Assembly: GCA_028565635.1 (NCBI GenBank)
Contig: JAOXYB010085386.1
Span: 1-22,668, forward strand
DNA: 22,668 nt
Reading direction: 5' to 3'
From: Phoronis ovalis
Lineage: Eukaryota > Phoronida > Phoronidae
The notes under the pieces are model-generated. The model saw only the letters and a list, made by a program, of their open reading frames with translations. It was not told the origin of the DNA and did not search any database. The translations under genes and the position numbers were made by a program. This document shows positions 1 through 10,768 of the stretch, in pieces (positions within the stretch are counted from its first letter, which is position 1; the number at the start of each line of letters is the position of its first letter).

Positions 1-62
1 AGGTACAGGGTAAGTACTGGTCAAAGTACATGTCGGATATTAGTTTGACCCTGATTACTTCT

Positions 63-90
63 AACATGGCCGACTGGGGGGGGCCATGTT
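63..90. repeat. Perfect inverted repeat with G-rich loop
   Basis: AACATGGCC (63-71) pairs exactly with GGCCATGTT (82-90) around a G-rich loop. The layout (G run, then CCATGTTTGTACCC) recalls the terminal part of the 289-bp element at 2840, whose left end also has a G run followed by GGGTACCCATGTT. It may be a fragment of a related non-autonomous transposon cut by the window edge; this is inference. Confidence 0.4.
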
Positions 91-119
91 TGTACCCAAG
101 AGTGCATGTTACGTTGAGC

Positions 120-363
120 CCATTTCGGGAAAGACGAAGCGATAATTGGACGATTTGAAGGTGGATGCACGAAGGTCGTAGGTTGATGGGTGTATTAATT
201 AGGCCAAGTGACATTTCAAATTGACCTTGAGAAGTAGGTCAAATGCCAATATGAATCTTCGACATTTTTGTTGTGCGTAACACTTTCTTTGTCGCACAAT
301 ATCTGCTTCGGTTTTTATCTGATCAGCTTTATAATTGGTAAGCCATTTCGGGAAAGACAAAGC
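120..363. repeat. Two copies of a 21-nt motif (120-140 and 343-363)
   Basis: The motif CCATTTCGGGAAAGAC followed by (G/A)AAGC occurs at 120-140 and again at 343-363 in the same orientation, with one mismatch. ATAATTGG lies near each copy, after the first (141-148) and before the second (331-338). The DNA between the copies has no convincing coding frame. Probably part of a decayed dispersed repeat. Confidence 0.45.
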
Positions 364-1208
364 AAAACCACCTATTTTCATTTCAAACCAAAAATTTGAC
401 ATTTTCCGTGTATTATCAACCTCAAAACTCTTAAACATACAAAGATGGCTTTATAACTAATGAAACTATATCATATGATGGGCATCTGTCTGCACCCGCA
501 GACCTCTTGTTTTTAGTATAGTATTGTATATATTTCATGACACAAGTATTTGCTAATTGCAAGTAAATGTCATAGAAAGTAGTACATGTTTATGTTATAA
601 TGCATTAAAAGAACAAATTACTTTTAATAGTATGAGTAATAGCACATGTGATGTGAATCTAATGAGAAACACAATTACAAATATTTGTTGGCTGTTGTGA
701 AATCAGTAGAAATTAAATATTTTTGGAATGTGCTTTTTTTTAAAGCAAAATTATATATATTTATGTAGTCATAGACATTTGAGCTTTGTTCATGGATAGG
801 TTTGTTATAGGGATAGCTGTAGTGTTGATATTGAAGACATGAATGTAAAGACAATGTAAAATTTTCATTTAAGAAACTGGTAAGTTTTTTTATTGAATGA
901 ATTAAGTGTTTTAAAAGATTTTAGTATTGAGAGAATAAATTGTGGGATGTTTTTTGGAGAATAAATGTAAGGCTGCTTTTCTTTGTGGATAAACATTAAT
1001 TTTAAGGCTCGTCCTCTAGCTATTATGTACAGGTTTATATGGAGAGAATTTAAGAATCGGAAATGTTTTGCCATTCAAAGTGTCTTTGAAATTAGGTAAG
1101 AAAGACTCATTAGAGAATTTAATGAAAGTGACTGTATGTGTGTGTCATTGAATGTTCTCCACGATCAAGCTCTGCACCGCACACTTTTATATCAGCACCG
1201 CTGTTTTC
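364..1208. other. AT-rich non-coding stretch, no gene seen
   Basis: Only short chance reading frames with compositionally biased translations are present. No splice-bounded frame, RNA gene or repeat was recognised. It could be intron of the plus-strand gene whose last exons lie at 3183-5204. Confidence 0.5.
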
Positions 1209-1328
1209 TTAAATATTGCTAGTAATTAACATTTTATAGGAGCATATTCCAACAGGAAGTGTTTTTTTAAATATTGCTGGTAATCAACATTTTGTAGGAG
1301 CATATATTATGCTAACAGGAAGTATTTT
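1209..1328. repeat. Tandem duplication, two units of about 60 bp
   Basis: Unit 1 (about 1209-1266) and unit 2 (about 1267-1328) share TTAAATATTGCT, then AACATTTT(A/G)TAGGAGCATAT and end in AACAGGAAGT. Unit 2 has a few substitutions and an extra TATTATGC stretch. The copies are directly adjacent, so this is a local tandem duplication that has since diverged. Confidence 0.75.
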
Positions 1329-1738
1329 ACTAACAAAGCATGCCTTTTGAAGGTCAAGCTACAACTCACCAGGGTTTCTATTTATTAATTACCAGTACTT
1401 TTTTTACAAGCAATTCTACTTATATTCCTTTTAAAAGACAATGAAAACAATTATTTAAAAAATTTTTGCTAATGAAATGTAATGAGCAATGACATAAATT
1501 TAATAACTAGTATATATTTCTTTAATTTATTATTTTGATCAATGGAACTGTACGTACTTCTAAACCATATATGCTAATTCATAATCATAATATGCAATTC
1601 CTTTCGCCCAAATAGTAAATTTAAGCTGAGTGATAAGATGGTACGATTCTCAAAATTGTCCTGGCCCTTGCAAAAGAATTGTAGTTATCAGTTTTACTAG
1701 AGCTAGTCTGCTAGTGATATTTTACTTACTTATCCTAT
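1329..1738. other. AT-rich non-coding stretch, no gene seen
   Basis: No supported gene, RNA or repeat was found. The stretch separates the tandem duplication from the retrotransposon remnant. Confidence 0.5.
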
Positions 1739-1990
1739 TCATCCCTGGTGGGATATAAGGCCACAATGATTTTCACCATTTGACCCCGGCTGGTCCTGGG
1801 CAATTTTCGATGCCTGTCCACCTCCACACATAAGAAACCCTGTTATTACAGTTCCATGCCAGGTGGTCTTGGGCCTGTCTAGCTTTCGCGAGCCTGTTGG
1901 TGTCCAACAGAGAGCTATCTTGGGGATACAATCGTGGGGCATTCTCAGTATTTTGATGGGATACTTGCCTTTTGAGTTTAAGAGCCACAC
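1739..1990 (-). pseudogene. C-terminal tail of a LINE reverse-transcriptase protein
   Basis: An 83-codon open frame on the minus strand contains ILRMPHDCIPKIALCWTPTG, then RKLDRPKTTW and KIAQDQPG. This is the very conserved tail found at the end of many invertebrate non-LTR retrotransposon polyproteins (family form HVLRM...RIPK.AL.W.P.GKRKRGRPK.TW...AQDR..W). The usual ending LCPT.DE has degraded to ISHQG. The tail lies beyond the reverse transcriptase domain and its function is not established. It directly follows the endonuclease remnant, which shows the internal deletion. Confidence 0.85.
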
Positions 1991-2039
1991 TGTGACAACT
2001 AGCCCTTTAATAGATATTGTGTTTGGCCAGTAGAATCAT

Positions 2040-2499
2040 GCATCTATTATGGAAGGATCCCATCTTGCTCTTAATTATCTTTCTTATCGATATCATTGTC
2101 AATGATTATGCCACAGACACGTTTCCCAATTGCTTGCTCACAGTCTGTGTTGTCGGACCCAACTTTCATGGTCTTATCACCATCACTGTAGTTCCTCATA
2201 CCAATCATCCTTATCCTCGTTGGTTGGTGCATATCACTGCATAGTGGACAGCTTGAAGCACTTTTACCTGAATCACACACTGATCAATCTGTGATTGATT
2301 CTACCGGAGTTTTAGCTTTTTCCTTACAAACCATCAGGCAACACCACCAGAATATTCACCTTGTGCTTGAAGCTGGTCCAGTGGCATTCACTAATTCCAA
2401 GATTGTTTAGATTGTAGCTCTTGTTCTTGTTGATAACTTGAGCTGTCTTCGACGTTTTGTACACATGATGGGGCAGACATTCCATGCTCTCAAGAAAAT
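2040..2499 (-). pseudogene. APE-type endonuclease domain fragment of a LINE
   Basis: Read on the minus strand, the family's conserved landmarks appear in order across shifting frames. First is a WNV stretch near 2490, where the family start is usually WNVRT. Next is TAQVINKNKSYNL followed by LGISECHW near 2435-2376, the block that carries the catalytic Glu (family form LGISECRWTG). Then come remnants of the CTNQR / DDWYEEL region, and finally KVGSDNTDCEQAIGK near 2165-2115, matching the family's D-F-NAKVG...GKHG block. In this copy the GDFN catalytic motif is eroded to GDKTMKVG. These endonucleases nick target DNA to prime reverse transcription. Frameshifts and lost residues make this copy inactive. 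Confidence 0.75.
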
Positions 2500-2831
2500 T
2501 TTACATTTGGACATTGGAAGTCTCTCTCCCAATGCTCCTAACTTCCCTGTGTCATACTGCCAGAGATTTGACAAGTACGTGTTATAAGTCTGTGGTAGTG
2601 TTTATTTACGTTGTGCTTTCTGGAACAGGATGTTTTCATGGTATGGCAGTTGGTCCCACACCCAACCCCCCAACCTGGAGGACCAGAGATTACTCTTTGC
2701 TTGGCTCCTCCCCCTTGTTTGGCTTGGTTAAACTTGCCACTGGCCACAACCCCACAGGCATAGCCTTTGGGATCGCCAGAGCTCTCAAACTTCTTCACTT
2801 TGTTAAGATGGTAACCCCATGAAGAAGGCAA
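2500..2831. repeat. Possible dispersed repeat (weak)
   Basis: This GC-richer block contains a plus-strand frame at 2484-2822 with a PNPPTWRTRDYSLLG stretch, reminiscent of translated dispersed repeats seen in invertebrate genomes. It sits between the retrotransposon remnant and the 289-bp element. No termini or domain could be defined, and the resemblance rests on memory only. It could instead be part of the retrotransposon 5' region. Confidence 0.3.
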
Positions 2832-2832
2832 G

Positions 2833-2839
2833 TGATATA
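2833..2839. repeat. Left target-site duplication TGATATA
   Basis: TGATATA directly abuts the left end of the 289-bp element and recurs at 3129-3135 next to its right end. Because the neighbouring G can be counted on either side, the duplication is 7 or 8 bp. Confidence 0.7.
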
Positions 2840-3128
2840 CCCGGGGGGGGGGCAGTCAGTATGAAAGTGGGTACCCATGTTCCAACATGGCTTTTCAAAA
2901 AAGGCCTTATAATGAAGTGAAATTCTGCAAAAAAATACACCTCTAAGGAAATTAGTTTTTTGAAAAAATACCCCTAAGGAAGTGACTTTTAGGAAAATAA
3001 ACCCCTAACGAGGTGTCAAACCCAAAAAAACACCCCTTTTTGTGATTTTAGCTAAAAAAACAGACCCTAAGTGCGAAATTTTGTTGGGACATGCGTACCC
3101 ACTTTTATATTGACTGCCCCCCCCCGGG
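2840..3128. mobile_element. 289-bp non-autonomous DNA transposon (MITE-like)
   Basis: The left end reads CCC, a G run, then CAGTCAGTATGAAAGTGGGTAC. The right end is its reverse complement with few changes (GTACCCACTTTTATATTGACTG, a C run, GGG). The inverted repeats are therefore about 45 bp each. The interior has no coding frame but holds about four diverged tandem units of roughly 30 bp built on AAAATACCCCTAAGGAAGTG (2930-3050). With a 7-8 bp target duplication, a hAT-like origin is possible; a non-autonomous element needs a transposase from elsewhere. It lies about 50 bp upstream of the acceptor at 3182, so it is probably intronic. Confidence 0.85.
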
Positions 3129-3135
3129 TGATATA
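3129..3135. repeat. Right target-site duplication TGATATA
   Basis: Second copy of TGATATA, immediately right of the element ending at 3128. Confidence 0.7.
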
Positions 3136-3182
3136 TAAGTATCTTGGAATTATATATTTAATGTAAAACGATTATTTTAAAG

Positions 3183-5204
3183 ATTTTTTGCATTTGGCGG
3201 CACAAAAAAGAAGAGCCCAAACCCAAGTCCTAATCCAGCTAGGCGGCGAAGCAGTTCATCGTCGAATTCTAGTAGCGTTGGGCAGAGATTATCTGAAGGC
3301 AATGTTTCTATAACTACTGTTCCTGATGTGAAAGGCAAGCATTCGTATAGTACAGGGAATATACAAGAACTCGACTCCGATGATTCACCCACAGGAAGGT
3401 AAGACATTTTTTTCCCATGGCACTTTTCTCAGTAGGTTCACAGGTAGCTACTGAGACAACACTTCACTGTAATTTTAGAACATTGGTGATTGGATGCTTT
3501 CTAATCTGTAGCATTTAGGTGGCTTGGGGAAGGGAAATTACATCCTTTAAATTTTGTCTAAACTGGTAAATATTCCTTTAGAGCTGTTCTAGAAAATGCA
3601 GTGGGGGGATATGGAGGAAGATTTTAATTTTTATCAATATTTGATATTCACAATATTTTTGTGAAACTGTAGGTGGGATGTGCATAGAAGTCGATTCTTA
3701 ATGGCCATATTTTTACTGTGAACATTCCTGCAGGTAGCAGCTAGCAATATATTTTGCACTATTTTATATCTGTTGGCACTTCTATGCATCATCACATCAC
3801 AGCAAAGCACCGGATGTCCTGGTTCTGAGGCAAACTGTGTATCATAACTGTATGCTTTCACTGGTGACAGATCTTTGCACCTTCTTCTCTTCAGAATCTT
3901 TTCAAGGTCAAGCAGTAAACGGCACAGTGTAGGAGGGAATAGCACCAGGTACAAAATGCATGTATTACCTTACACTACGACTTCTTAATGAAAGTTATAC
4001 AGACAAAATATAACAATAATATGCACTTTGTCTATATTTTATGTATTATGTGTATAGAGGACTAGAAAAGCGGTGCCAAGGTTCACAGTGATATTTCCAT
4101 TTCACACATGATTACAGATTTAATATTAGGCTGTTTAGAAATCATGGTGAAATTTAAGTTTTTGATTATGATATGCACCTACTTTTCCCATCATATCACA
4201 AACAACAGATGCCAAAAATGCAATGATGCATTATGAAAATCCCTTTCCTGCGCTATATTATACTAGTATAGCTTCAATAAAAGACGTGGTGTAGATTTAG
4301 ACAAAATTATTATTTTAACTTAAGACATTTCTAAAGCTTTTGGTTGTAGCTTTAATTATTTGGTATAGAAACAATAGGAAAAAAATGTTAGTACCAAAAT
4401 TTGAGAATCTGTAATACCAGAGATGCCAAGGTCAGGGCAAAAACATGCGGGTGACTTGGCATGTCTGCAATACTATTTAGCAGCCAATTTTGATTAAATG
4501 GCAGTGTAGCAAGTGTTTTTTTCTAAACAGGCAGATCAGAATCAAATGAGACTAGATATATTTTATAGTTAACTGTTTCAAGTTTCGTCACAAAGACTGG
4601 TGTCCCTATTTGAGCATGGTTCTGAATTTGCCTGTTGAAAATTTAAATTGCTGGGGGGTTATCAAAAAACTTTAAAATGATTTCCTAAATAAATATGAAA
4701 AGAATAGACAGATTTTTTGAAGTATGTAACTCAAATTAGGTAGTACCTATGTCCTTAAAAGCCATAGCACAACATGAATTTTCAAAGTTTTGATGATTTT
4801 GTTAGTTTTCTTCTTATCAACTTGAGACACATGTACTTTAAAAATTCATGTCTACTGAATTGAACGAGGCAAAAAAAAAATTGCAACAAGGCATTTAGAA
4901 ACTTTGATGTATTAATTTTGTATCTTCTAAGCATGTCTACTTTTATTCACCCATTTCATTTAATATTTATAATTGGACACTAGATAGTAATTTTGTGTTA
5001 ATCTGGTTCTTTTACAGAAAATCTACACGTTCACCAAAGAAACCACAGACACCTCCACCTTCTATAAATCATCATGTATCATTATCAGTTCCTGGGTACA
5101 AAGACCCCAACTGCATAGCATTAAGTGTACGGCCTGATGCTAACTGTATGACAGTTGCAGTTCCATGTAAAGTGAATCATGTTACTCCATGGGAAACCGA
5201 ATAA
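3183..5204 (+). CDS. 3' end of an unidentified host gene, three coding exons
   Basis: Exons are 3183-3398, 3895-3948 and 5018-5204 (stop TAA). Acceptors are TTATTTTAAAG, CTTCTCTTCAG and TTCTTTTACAG; donors are AAG|GTAAGA and CAG|GTACAA. Every junction splits an AGA (Arg) codon as AG|A, so the frame stays open across all three: about 152 residues. The product is hydrophilic. It begins FFAFGGTKKKSPNPSP, continues with a Ser/Arg-rich stretch (RRRSSSSSNSSS) and an acidic ELDSDDSP, then a basic SR-rich insert, a Pro-rich KKPQTPPPS stretch, and ends in VTPWETE. No membrane segment or catalytic motif is visible; it looks like a phosphorylatable disordered tail. I do not recognise the family. The gene starts left of the window or in undetected exons; the two introns seen contain no coding sequence I could find. 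Confidence 0.7.
3895..3948 (+). other. 54-nt cassette-like exon of the 3183-5204 gene
   Basis: The exon lies between TCTTCAG and GTACAA, is 54 nt long (18 codons) and starts and ends in phase 2. It encodes IFSRSSSKRHSVGGNSTR after the shared Arg codon. Skipping it joins 3398 directly to 5018 without changing frame, so it could be alternatively spliced. It adds a basic serine-rich segment with RSSS- and KRHS-type sites that basophilic kinases favour (inference). Confidence 0.65.
3949..5017 (+). other. Intron between last two coding exons
   Basis: AT-rich intron with GT and AG ends. It contains one notable hairpin: ATGCCAAG (4423-4430) pairs exactly with CTTGGCAT (4455-4462), with TCA/TGA extending the stem after a one-base bulge. 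No reading frame or RNA family was recognised. Confidence 0.6.
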
Positions 5205-5478
5205 GAACCAGCATATAAAGCTCATATAGTGCATTATTGAGGATTTAACTTAAGTGTGCAAAAGAAATGTGCAAAACACTTTACGATGATGAAAAACACT
5301 GGGGGTATTTGAAAACTAGGAACCGTATATGGACCTCACAAGTGCATTATCGATGATATTTAATATGTATTAATCATACAAATTCTGTGAGTCACAAAGT
5401 GAGTCATGCGACTTTATAGAAACCAAACAAGAACCAGAAATGGAATTCATACATAATCAGATGGATTATACAAATAAA
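5205..5478 (+). other. 3' UTR with AATAAA poly(A) signal at 5473-5478
   Basis: AATAAA occurs 269 bases after the stop at 5202-5204, a sensible UTR length. Two loosely repeated blocks are visible (AGTGCATTAT at 5229 and 5341; AACAAGAACCAG-like at 5205 and 5426), suggesting an old internal duplication. The cleavage site cannot be placed from sequence alone. Confidence 0.55.
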
Positions 5479-8400
5479 ACTCCTTGTAAATTATTTATTA
5501 CCAGGTAGAGATCCAGGATATTCCTCAGTTGGGGGAAAATTCTTCAAATGGAAAGGGGATGTGTGCCCTTCATGTCCCCCCATAAATCCTGGTTACTGTG
5601 ACAAGTTGAGTAAAATACATAAGGGAGATCATAAATTGGCGATTCAGATATATGTATAAGACAGGCATTGTGTCATTGCTTTAGTTATTATATCTTGTGG
5701 AAAGTGATTTATGACAAAATGTGAAGTTACTACCTTGTATTTATTATAGTGGTCAAAATTGTTTCATTGTTATTTTAAAAGTAAAATTACTCAAGACTTT
5801 TTGTGACAGCAAATGTATATAGTGACTGTAATTTCAATCTAGCATCAAATCATTTATAATTCGTATTTAAATTGTCGGTTACACTGTGCATGTGGGTTGA
5901 TTGTACAAAGTCGTCAAAAGAAGTATTAGAAGTAGCCAAGAAATCTGCCTACTTTGCAAGTTGAGCATTAACTAAGCTTGTAATCAAAGCTTTCCGAGTA
6001 ATTGTAACATCTGCACTGGCGACATACAGTCGATGCTGAAGTCTGCAAACTAAATGTTTTCCAGTTGACATAATTGAAAATGGGCAATAGTTGGAGAGAC
6101 AGTATATTGCTATATAAGGAACTGCAAAAATTGAAATTAAATATATATTTAATGGATGACAGCCAAATAACCTGTACTATCGCTCCTATACTACAAATAG
6201 CTCCAAATTATGTGACTCAAATTTCCTCTGTCATTTAACATTTTTGTGGCTCATCAGGAAATATGCAAGATTAAGTCAAAATGCTGGACATGCCGTATGA
6301 TTTTTGTGTTAGTTGGATCTGTACTTTGGTTTTAATTGCTGTATTTTTATGTAAGAGTACTTATTGACTGGTATACATCATTTGCTGATCAGAGACTGTT
6401 GTTTAGTAGTTGTTTAAGGATTGATTGGTCATTAATTTATGGGAGGGGGTCAAAAGCATGCATCTGTTGGATGGGGGGTCAAAAAAGATTCACTCTTTCG
6501 ACTGGAGATCTATTAAATTAACGGGTACAGAACTACAAATTTTCCCCAAAAGACAGATCATATCTCAATCTAAAGAGACTAACCTAAGTCTGGTTCGGTG
6601 TAGTTATTAGTCAGAAAAGCACTCGTGTCTTTGCACTGTTAGTTATATTTCAAATATTGTGATTCTCTGACTGGACAGAGGCTAAACAACATATTGTTTA
6701 ACCTGCACAGGCTCACATATCAAACTGTATTTCTTGGAATTTCTAATTGTGATGTCACATGTAGCATGTTGACCAATCAGGACAAGCTGCCTTTAGCACC
6801 ACTCATGTGGTGTAATAATCATGATGGCAATTATATTGTGTACTGAACTTTCTCAAATTTGGCTAAAAATATTTGCTACAGGAATTGTAGCTTACATAGT
6901 CTCAGCTGTTAATTGTGCAAACAGAACTATAATAATTATTGTTAAGTTCTAGAATAATGGTGTTGTTCCATGTGAGATTCGACGATAAATTACTAATTCC
7001 AAATTCATGATCAAGTTTTTCAAGAGGATTCATATTGATATTGGGTTTACGTAGTTTTGAATGATATCTTTGATTCAAATTATGCTGCAAATGTATGGTT
7101 TAGTTGACAAAATCACATGGTAATAATAGGTTATTGTTTAGAAGCTTCAACCTTAAACAAGGACAGTTTCTGTAGTTTTTTGAAAGTTATTATCAATACA
7201 TACTGTCTAGCTTTACTCTCAATAGTTGTTTTTTTAACCAGTCTGTTACCTTCTTAAAATTGTAATTTATTTCTTGTTGGTCATATGTATAAATTGTTTA
7301 CACTTTTACTAAATGATATGTATTCTGTAGTGCAATATGTATTTATAGTGCAACTGTTATAATTTATGTCTCAGTTATGCATTAAATTTCAACAGCATAA
7401 AAATAAATTTATATTTTTTAAAATTTATGTCAAGGATGTACATAGAACATTGTATTCGAAGTTGTACACTACATTGTAAGATCAACAATACAATTGTTTT
7501 GGGTTATACTTTAATACAGTAGGGAATATACATTGAGGAATAAACAGTCTGAGAGCTTCGTTCCACACTAGTTTTGGATATGTATTGCTATTTATCAAAA
7601 ACGAGTGCAGAACTGAAGGTCTGATTTATTCAGAATCATTTATGGAAAATGTGTTCCTACACTCAAATACAACATACTAAATATTAAATAAAGCAATCCC
7701 ATGTCACCCTGAAATTGTATGTTATCTACAGGTCATATGGAAATTTGGAATCATGTTAGGATTTAAGTCACTTGCGCAGATAAAAAGTACCTTATCTTTG
7801 AGGCTAAAATAACATGCTATTTTCAAGGTGACACTGGCACACTGAATATACTTTACAAAATACACAAGTTGAGCTATAATTCAGCTATAAATGTTCAGAC
7901 GTTTACCAAAAATATGATCAAATGCTTCGATTTTGGTTACAACTTTTTGATGAAACACAAAATTAGTTAATAAATGTTAAATAAAACCAGGACATGAATT
8001 ATTTTACCTGGGCTTAACATTTCCTTTGACAAAATACACAATTCACTACCTGGTTTGAATATTATTTATTAAACAAGGTTGCACCAAGCAATGTCCGCAC
8101 ACCAGTGTCTATATTGTTATAAGACGAAATGAAGATGGCTCATACATGTATGTCACATTTGCTTAAAGTGCATGGTGGATAGCTTTTTGAATTTACTGGA
8201 AATATAAGTTAAAGAATAGACATAGAAAAGATGTGACAAAGGTATGAAGAATCTAAGATTGATGTAATTTACTAGTAAATAACTACTAACCTGGTTTGAA
8301 TAACAATATTAATAAAGCTTTTCACAAAGTAAAAAGTTAAAAATACTATCTACATGACCTATTACTTCAGATGGATAACATAAGACCAAGATAAACAACA

Positions 8401-9560
8401 AGAACACTAACAAAAATGATTGCAAATAGTTACACAACTAAACTATAAAATGTCCTACAAATTAATACTTCTATGCAATATTTTAATTAAAAAAGACAGC
8501 ACAAGATATTACATAAAAAACTGTCTGTATATGTATGTCGGACTCCTCAATTGACAAGCATTAACATTTCATAAACCTGCATGCAAATTAAAAAAATTGG
8601 AAATTCATATATGTGTGTAGTTTTCCAGATTTTTTGGAAAGTCTGTGAAAATGTTGTCCAACTTTAAGGTAAGAACTTGGGAGACACAGAAATAAAGCAT
8701 ATAAAACATCAACAAAATTTGGCACATACCTTCAATTTGTATGCTGAAAGGTAACCTAAAAAACCAATAAAGTCCATTTTCAAAATAGCAGTGCTGTTTA
8801 ATTGTTGTTGAATATGCAACCCATGTAAATAATAGAAGGTTTTCACAGCATTGTGTGTGCTTTAACAACAAGAAAATGTCCACAAATAGCTATCATTTTA
8901 TATATAAAAGATGAACCAAAATGAAGAAAAAAAGGGACTTGAAGGGAGTACCACAGGGGGTTATTATACATACCAAATAGCAGCACTGAAACACAGTCTA
9001 GTACCTGGGTGGTAAGAGCCTCCCCTATCAGTAGTGGCTAATAGGATATCCCCTTTAGCCTAGTGCAAATAGTGCTGGACTCGCCAGGTTTCTGGCAAAC
9101 AAATTTGTTACAACAGAAAAGTTTTAAAACTGGTGGCCAGCTTGCTTGCCTATTCCCATACTTGTAGTGCTGTCAAATAAATGCAGAGACAGAGAAAAAC
9201 AGTAATTCGCAGAATAGAACAAAAATGACGAAAAAAGCAAAATTATACCTGTCCATGAATAGACTGCAACTGAACTCATTCTTGTTAACTGTACCGGCCC
9301 TAGTATTTAATAGCCTGTCTTCATTTTTAAAATGACAAAGCCTAACTCTGCAAATGATTCAACCCCAAAGAAGACAGTCATCAAGATGATAAAAAGCTGA
9401 CACCTCTTCTACCTGTATAAGATATGCAGTGTTATGTTCAAAGTATGATAAAGAGAAATGATGCTGTTTTCAGTATTAGATATTGTCTTCGCGCCATTGT
9501 GATATTGTGCATATCAGCTATTATGTAGCCCGGCATTATTTATCTCAATTATAAGTTTTT
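5479..9560. other. Long non-coding interval, no gene recognised
   Basis: About 4.1 kb of AT-rich DNA. Reading frames are short and look random on both strands. Near 5510-5615 a GC-richer patch bounded by CCAGGAT and ATCCTGG may be a dispersed-repeat fragment. At 9035-9062 a small inverted repeat GGCTAA/TTAGCC is present. No tRNA, rRNA or splice-bounded coding exon could be supported. Confidence 0.5.
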
Positions 9561-9564
9561 TTAG

Positions 9565-10000
9565 GTCAGCGAAAGGAGGTCATAATTGTGTTGTTGACTG
9601 TTGTTAGTCTGCATGCTTGACCAAGTGAGAAAAAAATTTGCAGAAAGTGGATTGCTTTCATGAAAGTTAAGCGTGCAGACTTTGTTAAGCCAAGTGCTTA
9701 TAGTGAGATATGCGCCGTACATTTTGAACCAGGATGCTACCAGGGATTTACTTTTGACTTCAGCCCGAAGCAGAGATACCTGGAGCCGGTTGCATCCCAA
9801 CAATACAGGCTCCTCAAGTAACACCGTGTTCTATGCCAACGCCAAGCAGTCTAAATGTAAGAGAGAAGCCTTTGCATTTTGTTGTTTTGTCAAATCTCAT
9901 TGCAAAACTGAAAAGTGGTCAATACCAGAAATATCTGGATTGGATAAAGGACATAGAGAAGATGCATAAGAATTGGCCAGGACATGTTCTGGTTTGTACA
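9565..10000 (+). pseudogene. Broken THAP zinc-finger domain gene
   Basis: THAP domains bind DNA through a C2CH zinc site. The first cysteines are in HNCVVDCC (9581-9604), after a T-rich acceptor (TTTTTTTTAG|G at 9564). The core, in another frame, starts near 9636 with CRKWIAFMKVKRADF and reaches ICAVHFEP (9708-9728), the C-x2-H zinc pair. The domain's closing AVPTI motif is split: EPVA ends one frame near 9794 and PTIQAP continues in the original frame from 9797. A helical tail follows to about 9990 (LIAKLKSGQYQKYLDWIKDI). Breaks: TAG at 9605 and TGA at 9626 in the N-terminal frame, one shift before the core and one after it. THAP domains occur in host transcription factors and in P- or Kolobok-type transposases; no transposase core follows here, so the source is open. 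Assembly indels could cause the breaks. Confidence 0.75.
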
Positions 10001-10768
10001 CATTCCCAGTTATGTATATATTATTTCACATGTAGTCAAAGTACAGCTTTATAGAAAATTATTTTAAAATCTGTCACAAAAAGTGGCTTCATGAGACTAC
10101 AAGTAATTGAATTACCTAGAACACTAGTATACAAAAAAATTTTAAAAGAAGATTGTGTATCAAGTGGAGGATATTACTGTAATTGCCACTAGTGACGAGT
10201 ATGTTGAAGAGCAGAAAAACTGCAATATTTCTTTATTGGATGTTCAGCAAGTCAATATGTATATCTAACTCAATGTATTTCAATACAGGCCTATGATAAT
10301 GATAAAATATTATGTTACAAAGACCCATTGAAGAAATCACATTTGGCTATCTCGATCACACGTAACCTGCAGGTGCTTTGTATTGTTTGTTCACTATGCT
10401 TTTTAAAATTTTACTGACAATGGTAAAAAGTTTAATGTGGTACAATGTTGTGCTTTAAGTGCAAGCTACTTATCTGTGGAATTTAATATCTATAAGTGTA
10501 CCAGAACTATGCATCAATTAAGCCTGCTTATATTCAAGTATAATTTGGGTTGCGGGATCAATATGTTATCATTGTAATGATTTGCAAGTGCTTGGTTTGT
10601 GATTTTTAGGCAACAGATAAAAAGAGATAACTAAACAGGATTTATTGTTCTAAAAATAAGAATAAAGTTACAGCAGGACAAAGATTGAAATAGAGATAAA
10701 GAAAATTAACTCAATGAAAGATAATTCAACACTTCAAAGTCTGTGTCATTGTTAAACTAAAAAAATTC
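10001..10768. other. AT-rich non-coding stretch, no gene seen
   Basis: No continuation of the THAP reading frame, no domain and no repeat was recognised. Confidence 0.5.

Larger units (their letters stand above)
1739..2499 (-). mobile_element. Non-LTR retrotransposon remnant, internally deleted
   Basis: On the minus strand the remains of an APE-type LINE run from about 2499 down to 1739. The endonuclease part comes first (near 2499-2040), and the extreme C-terminal tail of the reverse-transcriptase protein follows almost directly (1990-1739). The whole reverse transcriptase core, normally over 2 kb, is missing between them. Frames change several times, so no intact protein is made. The family resembles the RTE/CR1-like elements common in molluscs and cnidarians; the clade is not certain. 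It lies upstream of the exons at 3183-5204, possibly inside an intron. Confidence 0.8.

Noticed and set aside
8605-8883. 92-codon minus-strand open frame
   Set aside because: Phe/Leu/Cys-rich translation typical of AT-rich DNA; no start context, family or splice support.
9001-9120. tRNA-derived SINE or tRNA gene
   Set aside because: No proper A and B boxes or cloverleaf could be drawn.
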